The translations under genes and the position numbers were made by a program. Positions 46,206 to 55,053 of a stretch of DNA of 64,000 bases are shown here, one piece after another; within the stretch, counting starts at the first letter, position 1; every line of letters starts with the position of its first letter. The stretch lies in contig NZ_PVTO01000003.1 in NCBI RefSeq assembly GCF_003003275.1, positions 116,171-180,170 of the forward strand, in the 5' to 3' direction. The DNA comes from Alkalibacterium olivapovliticus. GTDB lineage: Bacteria; Bacillota; Bacilli; Lactobacillales; Carnobacteriaceae_A. The notes under the pieces are model-generated. The model was not told where the DNA came from and ran no database searches. It was given only the letters and a program-made list of their open reading frames with translations.

Positions 46206-46691
46206 TTAAGATTTTAACAGCTTTTTGATATCATCTTCTATATCCAGCGGTTTTGTAGTCGGAGCATAACGGTTTACCACCTGTCCATGACTGTCGACCA
46301 GAAATTTTGAAAAATTCCATTTAATATTATTTGACAATATACCATTTGACTGGGCTTTCAGATGTTTATAAAGGGGGTGAGCCGTCTCACCATTGACGTC
46401 TATTTTGGCAAACATTGGAAAGGAGACATTGTAGTTTACCCTGCAGAACTCTACAGTCTGGTCAATATCATCAAATTCCTGATTTTTAAATTGACCGCAC
46501 GGGAAACCCAGCACTTTGAAAGACGCATCTTTGTATTTATCGTGCAAAGCCTGTAAATCTTCAAATTGCGTAGCAAACCCGCAATGGCTTGCAGTATTGA
46601 CAATCAGTAAAACGTGACCTTCGAATTCTTTTAAATCGAAGGTTTCCTCTGAGGGTGTCTTAACTTTAAAATCATAAACTGTTGTCATCAT
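46206..46691 (-). CDS. Glutathione peroxidase family protein (thiol peroxidase)
   Basis: Reduces hydroperoxides, in bacteria usually with thioredoxin rather than glutathione. The 161 residues are typical. The active-site Cys (not selenocysteine) lies in VNTASHCGFATQF, near residue 36, the Gln in FPCGQFKNQEF and the Trp in IKWNFSKFLVD complete the tetrad. The start is an ATG pair preceded by GAAGGGA; 14 upstream in-frame codons look non-homologous. Transcribed against aspD. Confidence 0.94.
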   Translation of the reverse strand: MMTTVYDFKVKTPSEETFDLKEFEGHVLLIVNTASHCGFATQFEDLQALHDKYKDASFKVLGFPCGQFKNQEFDDIDQTVEFCRVNYNVSFPMFAKIDVNGETAHPLYKHLKAQSNGILSNNIKWNFSKFLVDSHGQVVNRYAPTTKPLDIEDDIKKLLKS

Positions 46692-46998
46692 GAATCGGTC
46701 CCTTCTGGTTTTAATGTTACAGTAGATCAACAAATCGTATTCAAACTGCTATTGGAGAATCTTTGTCATTAGTATACCGATTATTAACCGGTCTTGGAAG
46801 GATTTAGTTTTACTGAACGAGCAGACTAGTCTGGATAATACAGATTAATGATATAGAACACATCGCAATTTAGTGGTGGAAGGTGTTACTGAAATATAAA
46901 CAGTTTCTCAATAATAGGAAAGAAAAATTCAGAAACAACTACTCTATAAGTTTAAATATTAATCAATAAAAAAATTATGACAAAAATATGTAAAAAAA

Positions 46999-47085
46999 TT
47001 GTTATCAAATTTTTATTATGGTATGATAACCACGAGCGAAATATTTAGATAGTTCTATCCCACTTGTCTCTTATAATAAGAGACA
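46999..47085 (+). promoter_or_regulatory. Promoter and 5'-UTR hairpin of the acidic lipoprotein gene
   Basis: TTGTTA (46999-47004), 17 nt, TATGAT (47022-47027). GTTATCA and TGATAAC (47001-47007, 47024-47030) form an inverted repeat spanning the two boxes, a possible operator. In the transcript a perfect 21-bp palindrome TGTCTCTTATAATAAGAGAC(A) at 47065-47085 forms a hairpin just before AGGAGGG. The 260 nt before the promoter hold nothing I recognise. Confidence 0.78.
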
Positions 47086-47109
47086 CAGAAATTAGGAGGG
47101 AATGCACAA

Positions 47110-47673
47110 ATGGAATTAAAAAAATTAATTGGTTTATTAGCAGTATCAACACTTGCACTAGCTGCTTGTGACGCAGATACAGATGAGGAACCTTCACCGG
47201 ATCCAGACATCGAAGAAGGAACTGAAGGAGCGGACGAAGTAGAAGATGATTCTACTGAAGACGATGCTGCTGAAGGTGACACTGACGAAGATGGCGAAAG
47301 TGCTCATGACATTATCGATGGAATCGGTAGTGACTTAGGGTATACATCATCGATCGAACTTGAAGTCACTGGTGGAACATGGTCCCAAGACGGATATGTT
47401 TTCACACCTGAAGATGGAGCAGCAACTGTTAACGGTTCTGCTGCTGCAGGAGAAGACGTTGATGTTTACGCATTCGTTCTTCAAGATGGCGAAGTTGTAG
47501 AAAAACCTGAAGTAGAAGAAGGCGCATTTACTTTCACTGCTGAAGCAACAGACGGCGACCAGGATTATCAAGTCGGCGTATCTGATGAAGATTTGTGGGA
47601 AGTTGGAGATGAAGCTGACCCTGAAGAATTAGTTCGATGGGAAAATGTTATTATCTTAGCACCAGCTGAATAA
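47110..47673 (+). CDS. Acidic lipoprotein of unknown function
   Basis: Exported, lipid-anchored protein of 187 residues that I do not recognise. The signal peptide ends with LAAC (Cys20). Residues 21-~65 are a run of Asp, Glu, Gly, Thr and Ser. The remaining ~120 residues look like one beta-sandwich: SSIELEVTGGTWSQDGYVFT, VNGSAAAGEDVDVYAFVLQDG, FTFTAEATDGDQDYQVGVSD and a WENVIILAP end. It is not obviously the same domain as the one shared by the zinc lipoproteins. Strong promoter, ideal ribosome site AGGAGGG and a 5' hairpin suggest high expression. Its pI must be very low, fitting a salt- or alkali-adapted surface. Confidence 0.82.
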   Translation: MELKKLIGLLAVSTLALAACDADTDEEPSPDPDIEEGTEGADEVEDDSTEDDAAEGDTDEDGESAHDIIDGIGSDLGYTSSIELEVTGGTWSQDGYVFTPEDGAATVNGSAAAGEDVDVYAFVLQDGEVVEKPEVEEGAFTFTAEATDGDQDYQVGVSDEDLWEVGDEADPEELVRWENVIILAPAE

Positions 47674-47682
47674 ATAAATTTA

Positions 47683-47724
47683 ACCAGAGGATTCTCTTGA
47701 GCGAGGGGAGCCTCTGGTTTTTTT
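47683..47724 (+). terminator. Terminator of the acidic lipoprotein gene
   Basis: ACCAGAGG and CCTCTGGT pair outside a second small stem (CTC.../GAGG), followed by TTTTTTT. Confidence 0.9.
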
Positions 47725-47798
47725 ATGTCCTTAAAACTTCATGTATTCTTTAAATAAATCAGGTATACTGTAAAGAAACAGGTAAAGGAATGACTAGA

Positions 47799-48200
47799 AT
47801 GCAATGGATACAAAAACTTTTATTTTATATGAAAGGCAGATACGGATATGATGAATTTTCCAAACTGCTGATCATCAGCGGACTGGTCCTAGGGATTGTG
47901 GCCAATTTTGCAGGCGGTATATGGGTTTCGGCCCTTGGCACTGCTCTGATAGCCTATGGCGTACTGCGTATTTTATCAAAAGATAAAACGAATCGTTACA
48001 GGGAACTTCAGAAGTACCTTGCTTTAAAACAGAAAGTGCAACTCACGCATAGGAGATGGCGCAACAGATGGGTCCAGAGGAAAGCATTCAAAATCACAAA
48101 ATGCCCAAACTGCAAGCAGAAAGTGCGCGTACCAAGGGGCAAAAAGAAAATTCGCGTGACATGCCCTTCTTGCAAAGAGACCTTCATTAAAAAGACTTAA
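47799..48200 (+). CDS. Membrane protein with a C-terminal zinc ribbon, unknown function
   Basis: A 133-residue protein. Two adjacent hydrophobic helices (LLIISGLVLGIVANFAGGIW and ALGTALIAYGVLRIL) form a hairpin, then a basic linker rich in Lys, Arg and Gln, then a four-Cys zinc ribbon CPNCKQ...CPSCKE. The family is widespread in lactic acid bacteria and often lies near pth. AAAGGA is 9 nt before the chosen ATG; an ATG three codons earlier is too close to it. A role in membrane-associated RNA or protein binding would be a guess. Confidence 0.78.
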   Translation: MQWIQKLLFYMKGRYGYDEFSKLLIISGLVLGIVANFAGGIWVSALGTALIAYGVLRILSKDKTNRYRELQKYLALKQKVQLTHRRWRNRWVQRKAFKITKCPNCKQKVRVPRGKKKIRVTCPSCKETFIKKT

Positions 48201-48257
48201 CAGGTTTGCCGGATCCATAAAAAGAGTCAGATGTGTTATAATGTAATAAATCAAAAA

Positions 48258-48286
48258 ACTGGACGACACTATCGTTCAGCTTTTTT
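48258..48286 (+). terminator. Terminator before pth
   Basis: CTGGACG and CGTTCAG pair (one G-U) around ACACTAT, followed by CTTTTTT. Confidence 0.78.
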
Positions 48287-48316
48287 GTATGTAGAAAACA
48301 GTTAAGGAGTCTCTCT

Positions 48317-48877
48317 ATGAAATTAATTATTGGATTAGGTAACCCGGGTTCTAAATATGCCCAGACGAAACATAATATCGGATTTATCACACTGGATGAA
48401 ATAGCCTATCAGAAAGGCTGGGCTTTTAACCGCTCAAATTTTGAATCTGTCTATGCTGAAGGAACTGTCGGGACAGAGAAGGTCGTCTTGATTAAACCTC
48501 AGACTTACATGAATGATTCAGGCCGTTCTGTTAGACAGTGGCTGGACTATTATAACTGCACAGAAGAAGACATCGTCGTCGTTTATGATGATATGGACCT
48601 TCCAGTAGGAAAGGTCCGTTTGAGACAAAAAGGCGGAGCCGGAGGACACAATGGGATAAAAAGTCTTATTGATCATTTGGGAACTAAACAGTTCAATCGG
48701 CTGAGAGTGGGGGTTGGAAGACCTTACGAAAATCAGTCAGTGGTATCTCACGTGCTCAGCCCTTTTCACAAATCAGTACACGAAGACGTCCTGTTTTCAG
48801 TGAAAAAGGCATCTGATGCTGCATTATATTGGGTAGAAGGACATACCTTTGCAGATACCATGACGAATTTTAATTAA
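48317..48877 (+). CDS. pth: Peptidyl-tRNA hydrolase
   Basis: Releases tRNA from prematurely dropped peptidyl-tRNA. The 186 residues start LIIGLGNPGSKYAQTKHNIGF, with the catalytic His in KHNIGF (His20), and contain KPQTYMNDSG, DDMDLPVGKVRLR and GGAGGHNGIKSL. AAGGAG lies 8 nt before the ATG. Together with mfd, yabN, rqcP and divIC it makes the conserved downstream half of the origin-proximal block; in Bacillus it is spoVC. Confidence 0.97.
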   Translation: MKLIIGLGNPGSKYAQTKHNIGFITLDEIAYQKGWAFNRSNFESVYAEGTVGTEKVVLIKPQTYMNDSGRSVRQWLDYYNCTEEDIVVVYDDMDLPVGKVRLRQKGGAGGHNGIKSLIDHLGTKQFNRLRVGVGRPYENQSVVSHVLSPFHKSVHEDVLFSVKKASDAALYWVEGHTFADTMTNFN

Positions 48878-48904
48878 TGACTGGATTAAAAAGGAGAAAA
48901 GACT

Positions 48905-51900
48905 GTGGCGGATTTACACACACTAATTAGTGAAAAACCAGCTGTCAAAGAGCTGTTTAATCAGATGGGACAAAACAAGAAACAACTGATAACCGGGCTT
49001 TCCGGATCTGCACGAACCCTTCTGCTCAAATCGTTGTTTGAAGAGAAAGGGCAGCAGATCATCGTAGTCACTCAAAATGTATACCATGCGAACCAACTGA
49101 TAACTGATCTGACTGGTCTCATACCTGATGACCAGCTTTTTCTGTTTGCTGTGGACGATATGATTCATGCAGAATTGTCGGTGTCCTCACCAGAATCACG
49201 AGCTGAGAGAGTGAAATCTCTGGACTTTCTTCTGAAAAAGAAACCAGGAATCGTCGTTACGTCGCTGGCTGGAGCCAGAAAACTTCTGCCAGCACCTGAT
49301 GTATTCAAAAATGCCGAACTGTCCTTTTCCCTTGGAGACGAAGTGGAACTGGGTCAGCTTCAGCGCAAGCTTACTGAAATGGGCTACAGACGTGAGCAGA
49401 AAGTATCTGCTCCCGGTGAATTTAGTATGCGTGGTGGAATTGTGGATGTGTATCCTATCACCGAGGATCACCCTGTCAGGATCGAACTGTTCGATGTGGA
49501 GGTGGATTCTTTGAGGTATTTTGATGCGGACACACAGCGTTCTCAGAAAAATGTCGAATCAGTCCAGCTCATACCTGCCACAGATACGTTACTTTGTGTT
49601 GAAGACAAGGAACACATCATTAACCGTTTTGAGAAGGCATTAGCCGTCTCACTTAAAAAGACGAAAGATGCTGAACAAAAACTGCTTCTAGAAAAAACGA
49701 TCTCTCCTATTATCGATGCTGTACAGGAAGAGTACTATATAGAAGAACTCGTGCGGTATGCCGATTTTCTTTATTCTGAAAAAACCACCCTGCTTGACTA
49801 TGTTTCAGACGATGCTCAGCTGGTTATGGACGAATACCCGCGCATACTTGAAAATGAAGCTAGGCTGGAAGAAGAAGAAGGGGAATGGATCACCTCTCAG
49901 TTATCTCAGGGGAATGTCCTGATCAATCAGCAGTTCTCCTCTAACTTTAGGGAAACCATCAAGACTGCTAGTTTAAGCCAGCTTTATTTTTCTCTTTTTC
50001 AGAAAGGAATGAAGGGACTGCGTCTGGACAGTATCCACCCGTTCCAGTACCGGACGATGCAGAAGTTTTTCGGGCAGATGAATCTGGTGAAAACCGAAAT
50101 GGACCGCTGGGAGAAACAGGAATACACTGTTATCGTGATGACTGAAAGCGATGAACGGGCGGAAAAGGTCCATCAGACTTTGCTTAACTTTGAGATTCCA
50201 AGCACATTGGCAGATGAAAATGAAATCAGACCGGGGATTATTCAGGTCATCAGCGGTAGTGTTCAAACAGGATTTGAACTGCCTCAAGAAAAAATGGCTG
50301 TCCTGACTGAAAAAGAGCTGTTCAATCGATTACCTAAAAAGAAACCGAGAAGACAGAATTTATCAAATGCCGAACGACTGAAAAGTTATTCTGAACTGAA
50401 TAAAGGTGATTTTGTGGTTCACGTCAATCACGGAATCGGACAGTTTACCGGTATGGAGACGATGGAAATCGGGGGCATCCACCAAGACTACTTGAGTGTC
50501 ATCTATAAAGATTCCTCTAAACTCTTTATTCCAGTAACCCAATTGAATCTGCTTCAGAAATATGTGTCTTCAGAAGGCAAAGCACCTAAACTGAACAAGT
50601 TAGGGGGCACTGCCTGGTCTAAAACTAAGAATAAAGTGGCGTCTCAGGTTGAAGATATTGCAGACGAACTGGTGGAATTATATGCTGAACGTGAACGTAA
50701 AACGGGCTATGCATTCTCCAGAGACAATGCTTATCAGAATGAGTTTGATAATGCTTTTCCGTATACTGAAACAGAAGACCAGTTGAGATCGATCAAAGAA
50801 GTTAAACGGGACATGGAAAAAGATAAACCAATGGACCGTCTGATTGTCGGGGATGTAGGGTATGGTAAAACGGAAGTAGCCATGCGGGCAGTCTTTAAGG
50901 CAATTCAGGACGGCAAGCAGGTAGCATTCCTTGTACCGACTACAGTTCTGGCGCAACAGCACTATGAAACGATGCTTGAGCGGTTTGTCGATTTTCCCGT
51001 TGAGATCGGTCTGTTAAGTCGTTTCAGAACAGGCAAGCAGCTGAAAGAAACAGTTGACGGTCTAAAAAAAGGGCATGTCGACGTTGTCGTAGGCACACAC
51101 CGTATATTGTCCAAAGACATTGTTTTTCAGGATCTGGGTCTACTGATCGTTGATGAAGAACAGCGATTCGGCGTTAAACACAAGGAACGACTGAAACAGT
51201 TGAAAAATGAAGTAGATGTCTTGACGTTGACAGCTACACCTATTCCGCGAACGCTTCATATGTCGATGCTTGGAGTGAGAGATTTATCTGTTATTGAAAC
51301 GCCACCGGCTAACCGCTATCCTGTTCAGACCTATGTTATGGAGATGAATGCAGCCGTGGTTATGGAATCGATACAAAGAGAAATGGCAAGGGGCGGTCAG
51401 GTCTTTTATCTGCACAACCGGGTGAGTACAATCGAACAGCGAGCAGATGAACTGAGGCAGCTGGTGCCCGATGCCAGGATCGCTCATGCACACGGTCAGA
51501 TGAGTGAAGTCCAGCTTGAGAATGTCCTTTACCAGTTTATACAAGGCGAGTACGACATGCTGGTAACCACGACTATCATTGAAACAGGGGTAGACATTCC
51601 CAACGTTAATACGCTGATCGTTGAAGATGCGGACCGTATGGGATTGTCCCAGCTCTATCAGCTGAGAGGACGAGTTGGGCGAAGCAGCCGGATCGCGTAC
51701 TCCTATTTCATGCATCAGCCTAACAAAGTCCTGACAGAGGTCAGTGAAAAACGGCTTCAGGCTATAAAAGATTTCACTGAACTGGGATCCGGTTTTAAGA
51801 TAGCGATGCGTGACTTGGCAATCAGAGGCGCAGGTAATCTTCTAGGTCAGCAGCAGCATGGATTCATTGACAGTGTTGGATTCGATCTGTACTCTCAAAT

Positions 51901-52456
51901 GCTGGAAGAAGCTGTGGCCAGAAAACGAGGGGACAAATCCACTCATAAAACAGTTGTTGAAATGGATCTGTCAGTGGATGCATACCTTCCAGGAACGTAT
52001 ATTCAGGATGAACGCCAGAAAATCGAACTGTATAAACGCATCCGCCAATTCGGTTCTGACGAGGATTACGTCGAACTGCAGGACGAACTGATTGACAGAT
52101 TCGGCGAATACCCACAGGAAGTGGCCGATCTGCTGTCAGTTGGACTACTCAAAATGTATAGTGAGCAAGCACTGATCGAACTGATCAGACGGGATGGGAC
52201 TAAGTTGTCTGTGGTCTTCTCGAAAGCCGGAACAAATCGTCTGCCGCTCCCTGAAGTCTTCAAAGCACTTAAAGACATCCAGCTCAAAACAGATATGCAG
52301 GCAGAGGATAATCTGACCATTGAGTTCAAATTGACTAAGCGCACCACAGTCAATGAATGGTTGGATGCATTAGTGTTATTTGCAAAAAACACATCAGAGT
52401 ATCTGAATGAAAAGGCGAAAAATGAACAAGACTTAAAGAGCGAATCACTTGAATAA
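48905..52456 (+). CDS. mfd: Transcription-repair coupling factor Mfd
   Basis: DNA translocase that removes RNA polymerase stalled at lesions and recruits UvrA. The 1183 residues include the UvrB-like N-terminus (GEFSMRGGIVDVYP), the RNA-polymerase interaction domain (GDFVVHVNHGIGQFTGMETM), superfamily 2 helicase motifs with Walker A GDVGYGKTEVAMRA, DEEQ in VDEEQRFGVKH, LTATPIPRTL, and the late QLRGRVGRS and GAGNLLGQQQHGFI. The start is GTG with AAAGGAG 9 nt upstream. Full length for the family, no anomalies. Confidence 0.98.
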   Translation: MADLHTLISEKPAVKELFNQMGQNKKQLITGLSGSARTLLLKSLFEEKGQQIIVVTQNVYHANQLITDLTGLIPDDQLFLFAVDDMIHAELSVSSPESRAERVKSLDFLLKKKPGIVVTSLAGARKLLPAPDVFKNAELSFSLGDEVELGQLQRKLTEMGYRREQKVSAPGEFSMRGGIVDVYPITEDHPVRIELFDVEVDSLRYFDADTQRSQKNVESVQLIPATDTLLCVEDKEHIINRFEKALAVSLKKTKDAEQKLLLEKTISPIIDAVQEEYYIEELVRYADFLYSEKTTLLDYVSDDAQLVMDEYPRILENEARLEEEEGEWITSQLSQGNVLINQQFSSNFRETIKTASLSQLYFSLFQKGMKGLRLDSIHPFQYRTMQKFFGQMNLVKTEMDRWEKQEYTVIVMTESDERAEKVHQTLLNFEIPSTLADENEIRPGIIQVISGSVQTGFELPQEKMAVLTEKELFNRLPKKKPRRQNLSNAERLKSYSELNKGDFVVHVNHGIGQFTGMETMEIGGIHQDYLSVIYKDSSKLFIPVTQLNLLQKYVSSEGKAPKLNKLGGTAWSKTKNKVASQVEDIADELVELYAERERKTGYAFSRDNAYQNEFDNAFPYTETEDQLRSIKEVKRDMEKDKPMDRLIVGDVGYGKTEVAMRAVFKAIQDGKQVAFLVPTTVLAQQHYETMLERFVDFPVEIGLLSRFRTGKQLKETVDGLKKGHVDVVVGTHRILSKDIVFQDLGLLIVDEEQRFGVKHKERLKQLKNEVDVLTLTATPIPRTLHMSMLGVRDLSVIETPPANRYPVQTYVMEMNAAVVMESIQREMARGGQVFYLHNRVSTIEQRADELRQLVPDARIAHAHGQMSEVQLENVLYQFIQGEYDMLVTTTIIETGVDIPNVNTLIVEDADRMGLSQLYQLRGRVGRSSRIAYSYFMHQPNKVLTEVSEKRLQAIKDFTELGSGFKIAMRDLAIRGAGNLLGQQQHGFIDSVGFDLYSQMLEEAVARKRGDKSTHKTVVEMDLSVDAYLPGTYIQDERQKIELYKRIRQFGSDEDYVELQDELIDRFGEYPQEVADLLSVGLLKMYSEQALIELIRRDGTKLSVVFSKAGTNRLPLPEVFKALKDIQLKTDMQAEDNLTIEFKLTKRTTVNEWLDALVLFAKNTSEYLNEKAKNEQDLKSESLE

Positions 52457-52482
52457 ATAACGAGTAGAGTAAGGAGGCTGTG

Positions 52483-53532
52483 ATGCATAAGATCACATTG
52501 ATCGGTTTAGGTCATAAGGATAAGAACGACCTGCCGTTAAATCAGTATATGTTACTGAAAAAGGCTGAATACCTTATTGTGAATACAACAGACCATCCAG
52601 TTCTGGAAAGCCTTTTAGCTGAAGGCAGGTCATTTGACGTCTTGAACGATTTCAGTGAGTTGCCTGCAGATGTCTCTAAACTGGCAGCAGTCCTGATTGA
52701 AAAAGTGAACCAGGGTCCCGTTACCTATGCAGTACCCGGATTCATTTCTACTGAAGATGATTTATTGGTGGAGTTGAAGACATGTTATGGTCATGTCGAG
52801 GTCATTCAAGGTAAAAGCTTTCTGGAGGCGCTAGTCAGTGCTGTCAATGTCGATCCACTGGAAGGGATACAGCTAATCAATGCTGGGAGTTTACAGCAGG
52901 ATAGTATCCAGACAGGTCAGCCAGTTTTCGTTACACAGCTCAACGGCGCTGTGGCCATGACAGAAGTAAAGTCAGTACTAATGACTAAATACCCAGCTGA
53001 TCATACAATCACTGTAATTAATTCGCCAGGAAATCAGGATGAAAAGGTCAGCTATATACCACTCAATGAACTGGACCAAGCAAGTGAAGATGGGGAAATT
53101 GCTTCAACATCGCTGTTCTGTCCGCCTTTAAGTTTAGATGAGCAGGTGACGTCACTTTCCACTCTTCAGCATTACATCGATCAGGTGACTGCACCTGAAG
53201 GAGATGTCTGGATCAATGAACAGACACCACGTTCTCTGATACGGTACTTAAAAGAAGAAACAGGTGAACTGATCGAAGCGATCGAAAAAGAGGATACAGC
53301 CAACTGGAAGGAAGAATTGGGGGATGTACTGGTTCAAATCCTCTACCAGACTAGTGCCGCTGAAAAAGAAGGACTATTCAGCTTTGAAGACGTACTGACT
53401 ACTGTAAACCGAAAAATAAGAAGACGTCACCCGCATGTGTTTGACGGGGTGGAAGCTAATACACCAGAAGAAGTAGATGCAATATGGCAGAAAATCAAAC
53501 GAGAAGAAAAGAGGATGAAAGATGAGACTTGA
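52483..53532 (+). CDS. YabN-like protein: tetrapyrrole methylase domain fused to MazG pyrophosphohydrolase
   Basis: A 349-residue two-domain protein. Residues 1-~215 are a degenerate SAM-dependent tetrapyrrole-methylase fold ([31 protein letters not shown]), and residues ~235-345 are a MazG NTP pyrophosphohydrolase with [14 protein letters not shown] and [13 protein letters not shown], holding the ExxE and ExxD metal ligands. It probably clears non-canonical nucleoside triphosphates; the methylase half may be inactive. Mfd lies 26 nt upstream. The ATG with GGAGG 5 nt upstream is preferred over the GTG directly before it. The gene overlaps rqcP by 11 nt. Confidence 0.9.
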   Translation: MHKITLIGLGHKDKNDLPLNQYMLLKKAEYLIVNTTDHPVLESLLAEGRSFDVLNDFSELPADVSKLAAVLIEKVNQGPVTYAVPGFISTEDDLLVELKTCYGHVEVIQGKSFLEALVSAVNVDPLEGIQLINAGSLQQDSIQTGQPVFVTQLNGAVAMTEVKSVLMTKYPADHTITVINSPGNQDEKVSYIPLNELDQASEDGEIASTSLFCPPLSLDEQVTSLSTLQHYIDQVTAPEGDVWINEQTPRSLIRYLKEETGELIEAIEKEDTANWKEELGDVLVQILYQTSAAEKEGLFSFEDVLTTVNRKIRRRHPHVFDGVEANTPEEVDAIWQKIKREEKRMKDET

Positions 53533-53785
53533 CAAATTTTTAAAAGTGTCCCGAATTATTAAAAGACGTTCTGTAGCAAAAGAAATTGCGGACAAAGACC
53601 GAATACTGATTAATGGGAAAAAGGCTAAGTCCTCGAGTACAGTTGCCGTAGAAGATGAACTGACTATACACTTTGGAAACAAGACACTTAAAGTAAAAGT
53701 GGAAGACATAAAAGATACGACCAAAAAAGATGAAGCAAAAAATCTATATTCTATAATTGAAGAAACGTATCAGGAATCACGCTGA
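53522..53785 (+). CDS. rqcP: S4-domain RNA-binding protein RqcP (YabO/Hsp15 homologue)
   Basis: Ribosome-associated quality-control factor that helps RqcH add alanine tails on stalled 50S subunits. The 87 residues hold one S4 domain: [38 protein letters not shown] and [16 protein letters not shown]. The start lies in the last codons of the YabN-like gene, with GAAAAGAGG ahead, so translation is probably coupled. Usual length for the family. Confidence 0.94.
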   Translation: MRLDKFLKVSRIIKRRSVAKEIADKDRILINGKKAKSSSTVAVEDELTIHFGNKTLKVKVEDIKDTTKKDEAKNLYSIIEETYQESR

Positions 53786-53799
53786 CGCACTGACAACCG

Positions 53800-53862
53800 G
53801 ACACAGTCGCTTGCCTGGCTGAACAGTAGAGTCAGTCAGCCGACCGATTGTGTCTTATTTAG
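53800..53862 (+). terminator. Hairpin between rqcP and divIC
   Basis: GACACAGTCG and CGATTGTGTC form a 10-bp stem enclosing TGGCTGA/TCAGCC, followed by TTATTTA. Possibly a weak terminator. Confidence 0.6.
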
Positions 53863-53968
53863 TACAGTTAAAATAATTCAAAAAATCAAATCTGCTAGTT
53901 CTTTCAAAGTGACCCATTTATTGATATACTTTAAACACTTAAATCGGAAAAAAAGGGGGGCAGCAATA

Positions 53969-54409
53969 ATGGATAATAAAAAACCACGTATTGCTCGCAT
54001 CGATAATCCTTACAATGAAACAAAAACACTCGAAAGCATACGCGCGCATAAACGCAAAAAACAACTTAAAAGACGAATGCAGCTGATTATTGCAGCGGGA
54101 ACATTGCTTATCCTGCTGGCGAGCAGTGCACTGGTCACTAATTACTTTAAATTAAATGAGCTCGAAGAGCAGAGAGTGGTGGCAGAGCAGGAGCTCGAAT
54201 CACTAGGCCTGCATCAGGAAGAGCTGGAGTACTATATCGGTCTTCTGGAAGACGAAGAATACGTAGCGAAACTGGCTAGAAGTGAATATTATCTGACTAA
54301 AGACAATGAAATCGTCTTCAGTTTCCCGGATGACCGGAACCCAGACCATATCGAAGCCACAGAAACTGCGCCAGAACGCGATGCGGAAGAACTGGGAGAT
54401 CAGGACTGA
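53969..54409 (+). CDS. divIC: Cell-division septum protein DivIC (FtsB-like)
   Basis: Bitopic membrane protein of the FtsL-DivIC-DivIB divisome subcomplex. The 146 residues have a basic cytoplasmic N-terminus (KRKKQLKRRM), one transmembrane helix (LIIAAGTLLILLASSALVTN, about 37-56), then a coiled coil (LNELEEQRVVAEQELESLG) and the conserved VAKLARSEYYLTKDNEIVF motif. The acidic end is longer than usual. AGGGGGG lies before ATG; the open frame extends 20 codons further without homology. Conserved position between rqcP and yabR. Confidence 0.93.
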   Translation: MDNKKPRIARIDNPYNETKTLESIRAHKRKKQLKRRMQLIIAAGTLLILLASSALVTNYFKLNELEEQRVVAEQELESLGLHQEELEYYIGLLEDEEYVAKLARSEYYLTKDNEIVFSFPDDRNPDHIEATETAPERDAEELGDQD

Positions 54410-54486
54410 AAACACGAACATTAAAGTGGATTTGGTACAAAACCTTCCCTATAAACCTTTATTATAAAATGGGAACATGGTATAAT
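54410..54486 (+). promoter_or_regulatory. PurBox-like site and extended -10 promoter of the S1-domain gene
   Basis: AAACACGAACATTA (54410-54423) is identical to the site upstream of veg. The promoter is TGGTATAAT with -10 at 54481-54486 and a poor -35, so it relies on the extended -10. The box lies just over 50 nt upstream of the -10, compatible with activation or chance. Confidence 0.5.
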
Positions 54487-54520
54487 GAACTCAAATTACT
54501 TAGGAGGCAACATAGAAAAT

Positions 54521-54961
54521 ATGTCAATTGAAGTTGGAAACAAAGTAGAAGGTAAAGTTACGGGTATTGCTAATTTTGGTGCGTTTATTGATTTAGGCAA
54601 TAACAAAACTGGATTAGTTCACATTAGTGAAGTATCAGATAGTTATGTAGAAAACATTAACGAAGAATTAGAAGTAGGTCAAACTGTCACTGTAAAAGTA
54701 CTATCTATAGCAGATGACGGAAAAATCGGATTATCTATCCGTAAAGCTCAAGACAAACCTGTCGAAGCAACTCCAAGACCAAAAGCTCCAAGTCGTGGGC
54801 GTGCAAGTTCTTCTTCAAGCAAAAGAAGTGCCCCAGCTCCTAAAAAAGATGATTTTGACTCTCTCATGAGTTCTTTCCTAAAAGACAGTGAAGACCGTCT
54901 GACATCTATTAAACGAAACACTGAAAATAAACGCGGCGGACGCGGTGGACGAAAAAATTAA
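54521..54961 (+). CDS. S1 RNA-binding domain protein (YabR/polyribonucleotide-binding type)
   Basis: A 146-residue RNA-binding protein. Residues 1-~72 are one S1 domain: VGNKVEGKVTGIANFGAFID, KTGLVHISEVSDSYVENINE, VGQTVTVKVLSIADDGKIGLSIRKA. The rest is a basic, Ser- and Pro-rich tail (SRGRASSSSSKRSAPAPKK) ending in NKRGGRGGRKN, like an RGG RNA-binding tail. The ATG lies 12-13 nt after TAGGAGG, longer than usual; the earlier ATG overlaps the -10 box and cannot be the start. Adjacent to divIC as in other Firmicutes. Sometimes annotated general stress protein 13. Confidence 0.9.
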   Translation: MSIEVGNKVEGKVTGIANFGAFIDLGNNKTGLVHISEVSDSYVENINEELEVGQTVTVKVLSIADDGKIGLSIRKAQDKPVEATPRPKAPSRGRASSSSSKRSAPAPKKDDFDSLMSSFLKDSEDRLTSIKRNTENKRGGRGGRKN

Positions 54962-54985
54962 TCACTCCATTTAAAATGAATAAAT

Positions 54986-55018
54986 AAAAGGGTTTGGGGG
55001 GTTCCCTGAACCTTTTTT
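54986..55018 (+). terminator. Terminator of the S1-domain gene
   Basis: AAAAGGGTTT pairs imperfectly with GAACCTTTT around a G-rich loop, followed by TTTTTT. Confidence 0.7.
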
Positions 55019-55053
55019 AATTGGAATTCAGCAGCTTGAAAAGAGGTGAACGG

